64,000 nt of DNA from Doris montereyensis (lineage: Eukaryota; Mollusca; Gastropoda; Nudibranchia; Dorididae): positions 52,501 through 116,500 of the forward strand of contig JAXRKP010000637.1 of the NCBI GenBank assembly GCA_037039925.1, written 5' to 3'. The position numbers and the translations under genes are program-made. Within the stretch, counting starts at the first letter, position 1. Every line of letters begins with the position of its first letter. Of the stretch, positions 47,230-58,805 are shown piece by piece. The notes beneath the pieces are model-generated. The model saw nothing but the letters and a program-made list of their open reading frames with translations. It was not told the origin of the DNA and did no database searches.

Positions 47230-50200
47230 ATCATTGATTGTAATGTAAGTCAGATGACTGCTGTATGGAGTGTGGTTGCACATGTGCTCATTTTACAAAA
47301 ATGAATTTGTATTTTTGTGGCGATTACGCGTTGGATGTATCATAAGATGAAGTTTGAATTATTATTTTTTTAATATGTTGTCTTATTGAGTTTGTAAAGT
47401 TTGACTTTGAATTCAGAATGTACAGAGTTTGTTTTGATATAGTAGTATAGAATCAATCAGCTTTCTTTTTTAAATCTTCACATTGACATAGATAGGTCAT
47501 ATATATATGCTAGTTTGTCTCAGATTTTTATTTGAGTATTCGTTTAAATGGTGTTTGCCTAATAAAAAGAGAAAGTAGAAAAGACAAACAAACTCTGACT
47601 CTGAGACAGAGAAACATATGACAATAGTATTCACAGAGAAATCAAGTTGTGGTGCATATGCATTGCGTACACCACACACACTCACTTGAGTCCAGAGTTT
47701 TCACACATATTATTATGGTGGTGATAAGGCGCCGTCCATCCACTGCAGGATGTAGCCCTCCGCAGATGTTTCCCAATGGTTTCCGTTCCTTGTCTCTCTC
47801 TCTGCCACGTGCATTAATCTTTACATAGATTATTTAACAAATGACCTGTAATTTAGTTTATAACTATTTGTTTTTGCTATTCTTCAGTTCCCTTTCTTCA
47901 CTATTTTAACACTGCCAGCTGCAAGCCTCAATTACCTAAAAAATGTTTTTGGCTTTTTTTCCCAGTGCAGTTGATTGATTATCTACCAGAGCATTTTATG
48001 TCACTCTCAGTCTTATGATTTTGCATGGTTTGTCTCCTTGGTGCACCATATATATGGTGGACAGGGTAAATTCCAATGAAAACTCCTTCGATTTGCTATT
48101 TTGACATCCATTGTTTGATTGTTTTATGCCCCGGGACATACACCGACTGAAGTAAGCAGGCTTTTGTGAATAGTTGAAATTGCGAGAGAATGCAGGAGAG
48201 CAAAACCTGTGTTGTTAGTGCCTATGGACTGACATGAAATCAAACTCTGTAAGCAGTTTGGTTTGTTTTTAAATATTTTTTTTATTAAATCGTTTAATGA
48301 TAAAAGATTGCACCTCTCGTCTTGTTTGACTTTGTTGAAGCAATATGTGTGGGTGAAAAGTATGAAAATAATACCATTTTTCTCTTGTAGACAATGTTGG
48401 TTTTTTTTGTTATTAACAAAACATTTTTAAAGAAGGTAAGTCATGTACACTACAGTTTGAAAGTTGCAATAACCCGAAATATATTTGCCTTATTGACTCA
48501 CGCCTATTATCAACAAGATTAATAAATTTATAATTATTTATGTTTTTGTGTGACATTGATGCATGGTCTCACATTCTGTGGGGAAAGGATTATAGGACTT
48601 TGCAATGAGGAAATCTGGCAACGCAACAGAGTTACCATGGCTAATCTCTTTGAGGTCTAATTCAAATTGTGAATACCGAAACAAGCTAAACGCATCAGTA
48701 GTTTTACATTTTGATTCACATTCATAATGTGTAATTTAGTGTAAAGTCGTTTTTAATTCTAAATGCTCTAGCAAATTATTGAATGTCACAACCTTATGAC
48801 AAGTCAAAATTTGTCCTAGTTTTTCTAGATCTAATATAAATGGACCTAGACACAGGTGATACTACATATTTCTTTACAGGAGACATATCAAAATCTCAAT
48901 TATTAATTAGGTCTATAGCAAGGTTGTCTGGCTTGAGCAATCTAGATTTCTGAAGTTCGAAAGAGTGAATGCAATCACTGAAGAATACATAAGTAGATCT
49001 AGCATTCTGCTCTTCTGGCTGTCAGTCGCTGAAATGGCACGGATTGAATGTCGAAGGTGCCATAGCAACTATTTTCCCACAATATTATGTTGTATAGCTA
49101 AATAAATCTAGTCATTTGTGTTGATTCACATGTTTAGAAAGATAACATTAAGCCAGCACATACTTCTTCTGCTATCATCACTATACAATGAATAACATTA
49201 GAGTAAAAGTCGTGCAAAAGAGTTGCCACTTGTCTGGGAAATTGCGCAATGCATCATTGGACAGATTGGCTGAAGGAGTCAAACACCCTATTATTACGGA
49301 TGCAGTTTATGATAATTGGAGAAGATTACTTGCAGTTGTCTTTGGGACCGGGCATTTACGGGAAAATTTTGGTTTTGAAACAGCATTTAGAGGGGCAGTT
49401 TACAGTTTTAAAAATTTGTGTTACTGCTGTCACTGAATGCGGCCATTTAGGAAAAATGGGCATTGTGGTGGCCACACCTAGCAGTAACTACTGTAGAATG
49501 AACAACGAAGCAACCTAAGAATGCAAAACCAAGAAAATATGAAAGAAATAGGCACAGAAGTACACACGTTTGTATCATTGCAACAGGGAGTTACCTGAAA
49601 ATAGAATTACTTGGATAATCTGGGAAATGCTTTGCATAAATCCGAAAAGAAATATCTAGTCCCAACAATTTCAGATTAACTTTGATTAAGCGTTTCAAGT
49701 GTACTTGTATATTACAATAACGTAAGAAGATTTATTTAAAGATTTTTTCATCTTCAAATCACAGGAGAATCGCGGTATAACGTATCCGTGATACTGATAC
49801 AATACAACCTACACTCTGTTACAAAAAATGTTTTTCCAGGTCCCACGTCCCAACGTTTTTTCTTCATAAATTACCTGGCTCACAACAGACTTTTCTAGAA
49901 CTAGTAGTAGTAGAACACAGACTTTTGGATGCAACAGATTATTATCAGAATCAGAGCATTATTTTATTTTTAAAAACTTTCTTACAAGACATACTTTCTT
50001 TTCATAAATTCAAGGTGGATAATGTCATAACTAAAAGTTCAATGTCAATTACTGAATAAGCCTACTTTTACCAAAACCCTTTGATGGCATACATAATAAT
50101 AATAATGAAGTGAGTAGTTTGGGTCTGGTACTGTAATGGTTGCTGTGTACTGGGTACCTTTTGCCTTGTATTCTTGTAAGCTACATCAGATACACCTTGA

Positions 50201-50700
50201 CCATGTGTCTTCCTATAATTTGCTGCAAATGCAACGACTGTAAGTGAGGACTTATTAATGCATATGGCAAGGCGCCATGTTTGCGTATACATGTGTTTAA
50301 TATTATGAGAAAGTTTGTGTTCGTTTGGTTTGTCCAAATAGATGTTTGAGTAACATTAAAAATCCCCACAAAAAAACAACTCAAACACTAAACAAAAGCA
50401 CGACTGATATTTTCCATTAAGGAACTGAAAATTAAGTGTGTTTTGGAATATGACTGAAAGTTGAAAGTGAAAGTGAAATTCCCCTTCCTGAAAGGTGAAA
50501 GCAACAATTAAATATGATTAGTTGGAGCATCACAGAAAATATGCGTTTTATTGGAGCATAGCTGACCGGATGTGTATTGAATATTACTCTTCTGAATTTT
50601 GATGATTTTTTTGTCACAAGCTGGAGATGAACATATTCTATCTACTAAATACCCAAATTTTAAAAAAAATGTGCCAAACTGAATAAAAACGTGTTTTGTC
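47230..50700. other. Downstream of NAA10: no gene recognised
   Basis: AT-rich DNA. A family E-like tail (GTAAATTCCAATGAAAA) ends near 48087. Open stretches at 49188-49518 have no domain or splice support. Confidence 0.5.
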
Positions 50701-50724
50701 AGAGCATGGCAGTGTAATTTAAAT

Positions 50725-50796
50725 TGTTGGCGGGGCACGAATCCACTACCTTTTGGTTGAGAGACCGACACTTTGCCTCTGGACTACCGAGTCCCC
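50725..50796 (-). mobile_element. SINE head, family B
   Basis: Minus strand: GGGGACTCGGTAGTCCAGAG and GTAGTGGATTCGTGCCCC, the best-preserved family B head. It is truncated after about 70 bases. Confidence 0.65.
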
Positions 50797-51771
50797 TGAC
50801 AGTATAGACCTAATGTTTGCTAAGATATGTAGAGTGTAGAGCTAGATGTAGATTGCCTGTTCTAAGAACGGTTGAGATGAGAAAGAAGGACAAGAAGACG
50901 TTATCTTACCGCGAAATTGGGGGAATTCACAAAACGTAATAATATTACTACTATTACTACTATATTACTTATAACAATTGTGTAGTAATGATGATGGTTT
51001 TTCAATCAAGCTCCACAAACCAGAGCAGAATCGATGTAGACAATCTGCAAAGTTGTATGGACTGGCCAAAGAGCCCGATTTATGGAGTATTGACAAAACA
51101 GTTGGCAGTTGCATTGTTTCTACCATTTCTAGTTGTCTAGTTCAAAGTCGCCGGTTTTGTTACACTCCTCTTTGTCAGAGGAGCTAAAACATTTAAAAGC
51201 AGCACACTGCCTCGGCATTTTTCGAAGGGGCCCCACGGAAAGCAAAAAAAAATATTACAGTACCAGTCAACGTAGGAGAACATAATCTAAATCTTCTTTC
51301 AGGCCTGTACGAACTAACTAACGGTACACGCATTGGTGTTGCCAACTGATGCAAACACCTATATCGTGTGACCACTATGGACGATGCACTGAGTGAGCAC
51401 TGACACTGGCGGGAAAGAGCTCCAGCTGGATCTGGTCAAAGGAAATGAGACAGAGTTTGCTTCACGTAGGGTTAACATTTTCATCGGGTAGTAATAGTAG
51501 TATGGATGTAAAAAGACAGCTTGGAAAAAATCAGTGACCAACTAGCAAAGTCATGCAACGACGAGTATGGATTGTAATGTTAGATGGGTGAGCTCACGTC
51601 ATATGAGTCATAATCTAGGTGTAGCCCAGCGCCTGTAGAAAGCAAGAAAGTTAAAGATCGAAACACTTGCACGCCAGTCCTGTAGTGTTAGCCTTCTTCT
51701 AAAGACTCACTTTCTGTCTAGCTTTCAGTCATTAAATTTGTTTCTATTTTTAATGATACATGTAAATGTAA

Positions 51772-52022
51772 TGGGATGTGAGAAACAGAGAAAGGAGGAA
51801 GATAGGAAGATACGGGTAATGGGATGTGAGAAACAGAGAAAGGAGGAAGATACGGGTAATGGGATGTGAGAAACAGAGAAAGGAGGAAGATACGGGTAAT
51901 GGGATGTGAGAAACAGAGAAAGGAGGAAGATACGGGTAATGGGATGTGAGAAACAGAGAAAGGAGGAAGATACGGGTAATGGATGTGAGAAACAGAGAAA
52001 TGAGGAAGATACGGGTAATGGA
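51772..52022. repeat. 40-bp minisatellite
   Basis: Six units of AATGGGATGTGAGAAACAGA followed by GAAAGGAGGAAGATACGGGT; the last is slightly changed. Confidence 0.95.
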
Positions 52023-52292
52023 CATGGGGCGGGCTAACAGTGGGTTCTAAGTTATTTCTTATGGACTCACGCAAAACAATTTGTTTGATACAGAAGAACG
52101 ATATTTTCTTTTTGTTGAAGTTTTCGTTTCGATGTCTTGTGCCATTGAGTTTCGAACTGTAGCAGCACTCCTTTTCCTTGTGGAGGGCTGTCTAAGGGCT
52201 CGCCCAGACTAAAAAGAAGGACGTGCGATGAAGGACGACTAAGTGCATTCACACAGAATAAGAATCGCTCGTCCATGTAGTCGAGTAATCAA

Positions 52293-52510
52293 CATGGATG
52301 TCAAAGCAAAGTTGCTGGTATTGATATTGTTATGGCTAAAACGACGAAAAAAAATAGGCGAAGAAGAGGAAGAAGATTTTGGGTCCATCCCATTTGTTCC
52401 CAGCGATTGTTGTTTGGAGAATATCATCATCTACTACCGCAATTACTTGCAGACATATAAAAATGTATGACAATATATTCATATGAAATCGGAGGCTTTC
52501 AACACATTGC
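52293..52510 (+). pseudogene. PIF/Harbinger (HARBI1-like) transposase N-terminal fragment, copy 1
   Basis: Begins MDVKAKLLVLILLWLKRRKK, an acidic run, then in a shifted frame RRFWVHPICSQRLLFGEYHH. The R-x-W-V-H-P...F-G-E-Y-H-H form is characteristic of the HARBI1-like transposase N-terminus. No DDE residues follow. Confidence 0.8.
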
Positions 52511-52726
52511 TTCACTTGATTTCGCCCTCCATTGAAAAAGAAAAGGCCAATTACAGCATGATGATGAGGAGGGAGAGGAGGAGGATGAGGGGGAAATGGA
52601 TAAAGTAGATCAAACTGCAAATGATTTCTTACTAAGTACTTATACTATATTATGGTTGTTAGAAAACATACAATAAACATGTTATGTTCAAGACAGCATC
52701 GTTTTTGTGTAAAATATTTTTTTTAC

Positions 52727-52843
52727 CTTCAATATTGATTTCCTGCCTGGTTTCCTTCTAGAATACAATTTGTTTGTCTTGCCATAGAGTCCAGATCTTT
52801 TATACACAACATTAATGAGTAAATCACATTCCATATTGTCCAT
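52727..52843 (-). pseudogene. MADF-like second ORF, first exon, copy 1
   Basis: 39 codons from ATG, including MECDLLINVVYKRSGLYGKT and NKLYSRRKPGRKSILK, ending at a GTAAAA donor. The order LI..V..R..LYdKt...Y..R resembles the first helix of MADF/Myb-like DNA-binding domains that accompany Harbinger transposases. The rest is absent. Confidence 0.6.
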
Positions 52844-53667
52844 GATGTAGAGTTTGTGACTTCTTTTAACGAATGAGTACTAGTAGTCTACTGCAGCGGT
52901 AAAAGTGAAAAGACGGACGCACGTAAAAAAATCGCAAGTCCGTTAAAAATAGCTCGGTGAGAGCAGACATCGATGATAAAGAGATATCTTAGACATTCTG
53001 ACGGGCGTCCGTCATCACGCATCCTTCTTTTTTTGGTCTGAACGAGCAGTAAGGCATAGGTGACATAGCCAAATTATTCTTTCTCATTGTGGCTGAACCA
53101 GTAAGACTAACTGGTAACTGCTCGTTCAGACCAAAAACGAAGGACGCTCGAGGACGCGCGTTGAAGGTCACGTGTCAGAATGTCTAAAATTAAAATCTCT
53201 CTTTATCATCGATGTCTGTTCTCACCGAGCTACATTTGACGGGCTTGCGATTTTTATGCGTTCGTCCGTCTTTTCCCTTTTACCGCTGTAATAAAATTCC
53301 AACGCCATCGTCCGTCAAGTCAGTGCGACGTGTCATCTCAGGGGCTTCCACCGGTACATCCGGTCTGGATGGCTGGTCTGGGCAAATCTCTAACTGACCA
53401 TACCGAAGCATGGAAGGATCGTAGATAAAATCTGATTACATATTTAAAATCAGCGACCAAAAATCAAGGCGACTCTCGAGCAGAATTCGCTTTTTCTCAA
53501 TAATAATGAAAATATTTTGTTGTTGTCTTCGATGAAGTAAATTTTAACAGTATGATAGTTAACTGCGTAATTAGATTTTAAAATGAGTGGAGTGTGTTGT
53601 TCTCATTTGAAACTAGTGTAATAGACTACTAGTACTCATTCGTTAAAGAAGTCACAAACTCTACATC

Positions 53668-53784
53668 ATGGACACTATGGAATGTGATTTACTCATTAAT
53701 GTTGTGTATAAAAGACCTGGACTCTATGGCAAGACAAACAAATTGTAGTCTAGAAGGAAACCAGATGGGAAATCAATATTGAAG
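53668..53784 (+). pseudogene. MADF-like second ORF, first exon, copy 2
   Basis: Same 117-bp exon as 52727-52843 with a TAG in place of TAT (after KTNKL), so it is dead. Donor GTATGA. Confidence 0.6.
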
Positions 53785-53964
53785 GTATGATTTTTATTTT
53801 ACACAAGAAAAATGTTTATTGTTATCTTGAACATAACATGTTTATTGTATATTTTGTAACAACCATAATATATTATTCGTACTAAGTAAAGAAAATCAGG
53901 GGTTTGGCCTCTTTCATTTGCAGTTTGATCTACTTTATCCTCATTTTCCCCTCACCCTTCTCTT

Positions 53965-53999
53965 CTCCCTCCTCCTCCTCCTCCTCCTCCTCCTCCTCC

Positions 54000-54040
<41 letters not shown>
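53965..54040. repeat. (TCC)n-(TCA)n microsatellite inside element 2
   Basis: A CTC/CCT run passes into ATC/TCA repeats. The matching place in element 1 (52555-52600) is short and imperfect, so the expansion occurred in this copy. Confidence 0.95.
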
Positions 54041-54089
54041 TTGTAATTGGCCTTTTCTTTTTCAATGGAGGGCGAAATCAAGTGGAGCA

Positions 54090-54320
54090 ATGTGTTGAAA
54101 GTCTCCGATCTCATACGAATATATTGCCATACATTTTTCTACATCTGCAAGTACTTGCGGTAGTAAATGATGATATTCTCCAAACAACAATCTCTGGGAA
54201 CAAATGGGATGGACCCAATATCTTCTTCCTCTTCTTCTTCTCTTTTCATTTCGTCGTTTTAGCCATAACAATACCAGCAACTTTGCTTTGGCATCCATGT
54301 TGATTTCTTGACTACACGGA
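54090..54320 (-). pseudogene. PIF/Harbinger transposase N-terminal fragment, copy 2
   Basis: Minus strand reading: INMDAKAKLLVLLWLKRRN, then RRYWVHPICSQRLLFGEYHH and LLPQVLADVEKCM. Better preserved than copy 1 in this part, which supports the HARBI1-like assignment. Confidence 0.8.
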
Positions 54321-54354
54321 CGAGCGATTCTTTTTCTGTGTGAATGCATTTAGT

Positions 54355-56110
54355 CGTCCGTCATCGCACGTCCGTCATCGCATCCGTCCGTCATCGCATG
54401 TCCATTATCGCATGTCCGTCATCGCATGTCCGTCATCGCATGTCCGTCATCGCATGTCCGTCATCGCATGTCCATCATCGCATGTCCGTCATCGCATGTC
54501 CGTCATCGCATGTCCATCATCGCATATCCGTCATCGCATGTCCGTCATCGCACGTCCGTCATCGCATGTCCGTCATCACATGTCCGTCATCGCATGTCCA
54601 TCATCGCATGTCCATCATCGCATGTCCATCATCGCATGTCCGTCATCGCATGTCCGTCATCGCATGTCCGTCATCGCATGTCCGTCATCGCATGTCCGTC
54701 ATCGCATGTCCGTCATCGCATGTCCGTCATCGCATGTCCGTCATCGCATGTCCGTCATCGCATGTCCGTCATCGCATGTCCGTCGCATCATCGCATGTCC
54801 GTCATCGCATGTCCGTCATCGTATGTCCGTCATCGCATGTCCGTCATCGCATGTCCGTCATCGCATGTCCGTCATCGCATGTCCGTCATCGCATGTCCGT
54901 CATCGCATGTCCGTCATCGCATATCCGTCATCGCATGTCCGTCATCGCATGTCCGTCATCACATGTCCGTCATCGCATGTCCATCATCGCATGTCCATCA
55001 TCGCATGTCCATCATCGCATGTCCGTCATCGCATGTCCGTCATCGCATGTCCGTCATCGCATGTCCGTCATCGCATGTCCGTCATCGCACGTCCGTCATC
55101 GCATGTCCGTCATCGCATGTCCGTCATCGCACGTCCGTCATCGCATGTCCGTCATCGCATGTCGGTCATCGCATGTCCGTCATCGTCCGTCATCGCATGT
55201 CCGTCATCGCATGTCGGTCATCGCACGTCCGTCATCGCATGTCCGTCATCGCATGTCCCTCATCGCATGTCCGTCATCGCACGTCCGTCATCGCACGTCC
55301 GTCATCGCATGTCCGTCATCGCATGTCCGTCATCGCATGTCCCTCATCGCACGTCTGTCATCGCATGTCTGTCATCGCACGTCCGTCATCGCATGTCTGT
55401 CATCGCATGTCCGTCATCGCATGTCCGTCATCGCATGTCCGTCATCGCATGTCCATCATCGCACGTCGGTCATCGCACGTCTGTCATCGCACGTCCGTCA
55501 TCGCATGTCTGTCATCGCATGTCGGTCATCGCACGTCCGTCATCGCATGTCCGTCATCGCATGTCCGTCATCGCATGTCGGTCATCGCACGTCCGTCATC
55601 GCATCCGTCATCGCATGTCCGTCATCGCATGTCCATCATCGCACGTCTGTCATCGCATGTCTGTCATCGCACGTTCGTCATCGCATGTCTGTCATCGCAT
55701 GTCATCGCACGTCCGTCATCGCATGTCCGTCATCGCATGTCCATCATCGCACGTCTGTCATCGCACGTCTGTCATCGCATCCGTCATCGTCTGTCATCGC
55801 ATGTCCGTCATCGCACGTCTGTCATCGCATGTCTGTCATCGCACGTCTGTCATCGCACGTCTGTCATCGCATGTCTGGCATCGCATGTCTGTCATCGCAT
55901 GTCTGTCATCGCATGTCTGTCATCGCATGTTCGCATGTCTGTCATCGCATGTCCGTCATCGCACGTCCGTCATCGCATGTCTGTCATCGCATGTTCGTCA
56001 TCGCACGTCTGTCATCGCACTTTTCATCGCACGTCTGTCATCGCACGTCTGTCATCGAGCCCGTCATCGTGTTTCATCGCATGTCTGTCATCGCACGTCC
56101 ATCGCATGTT
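54355..56110. repeat. 14-bp minisatellite derived from a Harbinger terminal repeat
   Basis: About 120 tandem copies of CATCGCATGTCCGT, with CAC/CAT, GTCC/GTCT/GTCG and CCGT/CCAT variants that cluster along the array; units become more irregular to the right. The first units are continuous with the terminal region of element 2 (GTCGTCCGTCATCGCACGTC). No unit contains a stop on the plus strand, and because 14 is not a multiple of 3 all three plus frames spell the same 14-residue repeat (HRMSVIACPSSHVR). The resulting frames of more than 700 codons (54340-56704) are not supported as genes. Confidence 0.95.
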
Positions 56111-56204
56111 CCACGCACATCGCATGTCTACATCGACCGTGTCTCATCGCATGTTCCCCGTCACCACATCGTGTGTACATCGCATCCGTCACCGTGTCAT
56201 CGCG

Positions 56205-56560
56205 CGTCCCTTTTATCCACCACATCGTGTTTACATCGACCATGTCTCCGCCCTTGCCCACCACATCGTGTTTACATCGACCGTGTCCCCGCCCTTGCAC
56301 ACCACATCGTGTTTACATCGACCATGTCCCCGCCCTTGCCCACCACATCGTGTTTACATCGACCATGTCTCCGCCCTTGCCCACCACATCGTGTTTACAT
56401 CGACCATGTCTCCGCCCTTGCCCACCACATCGTGTTTACATCGACCATGTCTCCGCCCTTGCCCACCACATCGTGTTTACATCGACCATGTCTCCGCCCT
56501 CGCCCACCACATCGTGTTTACATCGACCTTGTCCCCGCCCTTGCCCACCAGGTCCCCACC
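56205..56560. repeat. 41-bp minisatellite continuing the 14-bp array
   Basis: About eight copies of ACCACATCGTGTTTACATCG followed by ACCATGTCTCCGCCCTTGCCC. The CATCG word is shared with the 14-mer, and the transition zone 56090-56210 mixes both, so this unit probably arose from degenerate 14-mers. Confidence 0.92.
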
Positions 56561-56709
56561 TCTACCCTCACTAAGTATATTACAAATGCCAGTGAACAAC
56601 ATCTGAACATTTTCCATCGTTCGCAAAAGCAAAAAACGCGTTCACATCGGCCATCGACCACCCCCGCCCTTGCCAACCCCCCCCAAACCCACTCGTACTG
56701 CTAGTGAAC

Positions 56710-58190
56710 ACTTGAACATTTTTTTATCTTAATTGTCGATCATGTCGAAATAAAACGGAGGATTTCTTTTAATTAATTGTGGACACATAATATATATTTA
56801 TATATGTATATATATCATTCTATTCAAGGCTGAAACATGGCTCACACATGAGGTCATAAAGTAGACGAGCCCACCATTGCCCCAAGTTCACCCCTACCTA
56901 ACTACACCATGAGATCAAACCCGCGGGTAGGGCGGAGGGGAATGTGGTATTGCTGTCATGACTATTATGAGTGTTATTATACACATAATTGCTAGAATCT
57001 AAAATCAAAATCAAAACATCGCTTACTCACCTCAGAGCATATGAATCGCTTGAGATACCTTTAAATCTTGCTGCCATACGTTGTAAATGTCATCTGTATT
57101 TATCGCCCGCCGTCGAGACAATCAGCGACAAACTTTATTGATGACTGATTATCATTTCGAAACACATTCGCCTGATTTTCGTTCGCATCAGAAACATCCT
57201 CGACCAGTGTGGTGGTAGGACTCAGTTCATTGATTCCCCCACTGCCCATACCGGTCATTGTCCAAACAAATCTACAACCACTTTTCACTTTTCACTTTCA
57301 GTTGAGATTTTCCAAAAGTAAACCAAAACAACAAAAAACGTGTTGTGATCTTGCGAAAAAATTAAGGACATCGACGAGAACACATTTAGAAAAGAAATCG
57401 CAGATTAATTGCTCGGGATAAAATCTACGACATTATGCTATTTCAATGACACTACGGGGACTATCTTAAATAAACATGTCCCGCTGGTGAGACGAAACAT
57501 ACCTGACCGTCCTTTCTATCCCTGTTTGTCATAAGACGTCAAACAGCGAAGACAGAGCTACACAGAGCCCAGAGAAAGTTATAGAAAACATTCCTCAGCG
57601 TAGCCTACCAAATGATGAAAGACAAGAAAAGAGAGTGGAAGGAAGCAATTCGACACGCTGAGAAAATTTTCTAGATCTATGTCTCAAAGAGACTTGAAAT
57701 TATGTAAACAATGTAATTATTTGAAATATGTGATGAGTTGTAAAGGAAAAATAGGGAACAATAACGAAGTTAATATTACCGAATGTACATGGTGCTATTG
57801 ATATACATTGCTTCGCATTTTTTCGTCATATTTCAAGGGGAAAATTATATGGAAATAATTTGCCCTTTGTTTTGAACATTAGTTGAAAATTATGACAATG
57901 ACGGTGCCTGCCTCATCTGTTTCAAACCTGTCTAAGAGTCTGTTGTCAGAGGTATTGTCCTTAAATCTTGTGGCCTGGATTCCTTGCCAATTTCTCTTTT
58001 ATTATTGTCCATAAATGAAACGATACCAATCATGTCAGAAATAGTCGACCAATCTTTGTTAATTGGAAATGTACCGGATTTCTTTTAAAAATGCGCTAGG
58101 GAAACCAAACCATATTTGAAAAAACCAAATCTTGATCGTAATACTTGTAGTCTGAAAATTTAGAGACCCGTCTCAATTCTGCCCTTTCTC
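56710..58190. other. Mostly unassigned DNA with one small candidate ORF
   Basis: AT-rich sequence without recognised repeats, apart from a TA run near 56790 and the candidate described at 57100-57288. Confidence 0.45.
57100..57258 (-). CDS. Possible small protein or first exon, unidentified
   Basis: From an ATG at 57258 the minus strand reads MTGMGSGGINELSPTTTLVE, then an Asn/Asp-rich stretch ending FVADCLDGGR and a stop: 52 residues (62 if an upstream ATG at 57288 is used). The composition is protein-like and less AT-rich than its surroundings. No homologue is recognised and no donor precedes the stop. It may be spurious. Confidence 0.2.
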   Translation of the reverse strand: MTGMGSGGINELSPTTTLVEDVSDANENQANVFRNDNQSSIKFVADCLDGGR

Positions 58191-58502
58191 TCTAGTATAT
58201 TAGAAATGTAATATTTGGCCTACATATACCTTACTTCATGGGCAACACCTCCATTGAACCCAAATCAGTCTGCCTATCACAGTACTGAGACATCCTTACT
58301 GAAAATAATGAATGATTTTTGTATGCGTACCAATGTAATGTAAATGATGTAAACCTTTTATGTAACGTGTGTTCGATTTGTATGCTGCATTTGACACCAT
58401 TGACCATGACATCATGTTGAAGAGGCTTGAATTCACTTTCGGCATAAGAGGCGTAGCCTTGGAATAGTTCAAATCATATTATGTAAGTGTAGTCAGTAAA
58501 TT

Positions 58503-58752
58503 AAAGTTCCTTCAAGGCCATTACGTCCTATGTAGCCAGACCTTATCGCGGGTTTAATAGCGTGACGGGGAACATGTGCTAATTATAACCTCCTGGCGAG
58601 GACGCTAGACTGACGCATGTTTTTTGCTCACACTCACAAGCTGGTGCTTGTACCCATTTGTACGCAATATCGGACATAGCTTTGCTAGGGTTCGAACCCG
58701 GGACCTCATAATCTGAAATCCAGCAGCCTAACCGCTTGGCCACCGACGCCAC
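58503..58752 (-). mobile_element. tRNA-derived SINE, family A, copy 3, nested in the LINE
   Basis: Minus strand: GGCGTCGGTGGCCAAGCGGT (A-box region), GAGGTCCCGGGTTCGAACCC (intact B box), body, and the end GGCCTTGAAGGAACTTTAAT. It interrupts the reverse-transcriptase reading. Confidence 0.85.
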
Positions 58753-58769
58753 TCAAATCACACGTGACC

Positions 58770-58805
58770 GAGGCGAGCTTACTAATAAGTTAGTAAGCTC
58801 GCCTC
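58770..58805. repeat. Perfect 16-bp inverted repeat, 4-base loop
   Basis: GAGGCGAGCTTACTAA, TAAG, then its exact complement. The short words CACGTGACCGA and CATGTGACCGA flank it as near direct repeats (58761-58771, 58807-58817). Confidence 0.95.

Larger units (their letters stand above)
52196..53049. mobile_element. PIF/Harbinger-like element 1 (854 bp, internally deleted)
   Basis: TAA flanks both ends (52193-52195 and 53050-53052), the 3-bp target duplication of this superfamily. The ends are inverted: GGGCTCGCCCAGACTAAAAA at the left and the complement of CTGCTCGTTCAGACCAAAAA at the right, each followed by AAGGA.G.G.GATGA.GGAC. Inside are a transposase N-terminal piece (+) and the first exon of a second, MADF-like ORF (-) pointing at each other. 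The catalytic part is deleted. Confidence 0.85.
53118..54390. mobile_element. PIF/Harbinger-like element 2, inverted relative to element 1
   Basis: Starts with TAA (53115-53117) and CTGCTCGTTCAGACCAAAAA, then repeats the content of element 1 in opposite orientation: the MADF-like exon on plus at 53668-53784, then the transposase fragment on minus. It lacks a normal right TIR. Where the terminal CTTTTTAGTCTGGGCGAGC should follow GTCCTTCATCGCACGTCC, a 14-bp tandem array begins. Confidence 0.8.

Noticed and set aside
49188..49518. Two overlapping ~85-codon plus-strand ORFs after NAA10
   Set aside because: No domain, no splice sites and composition like the surroundings.
51718..52074. 118-codon minus-strand ORF with hydrophobic repeats
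   Set aside because: Reads the complement of the 40-bp minisatellite; overlapping open frames with the same repeat.
54340..56704. Giant ORFs of 726-786 codons in all three plus frames
   Set aside because: They are a direct consequence of a stop-free 14-bp tandem unit; all frames give the same repeat and no domain, promoter or splice signal is present.
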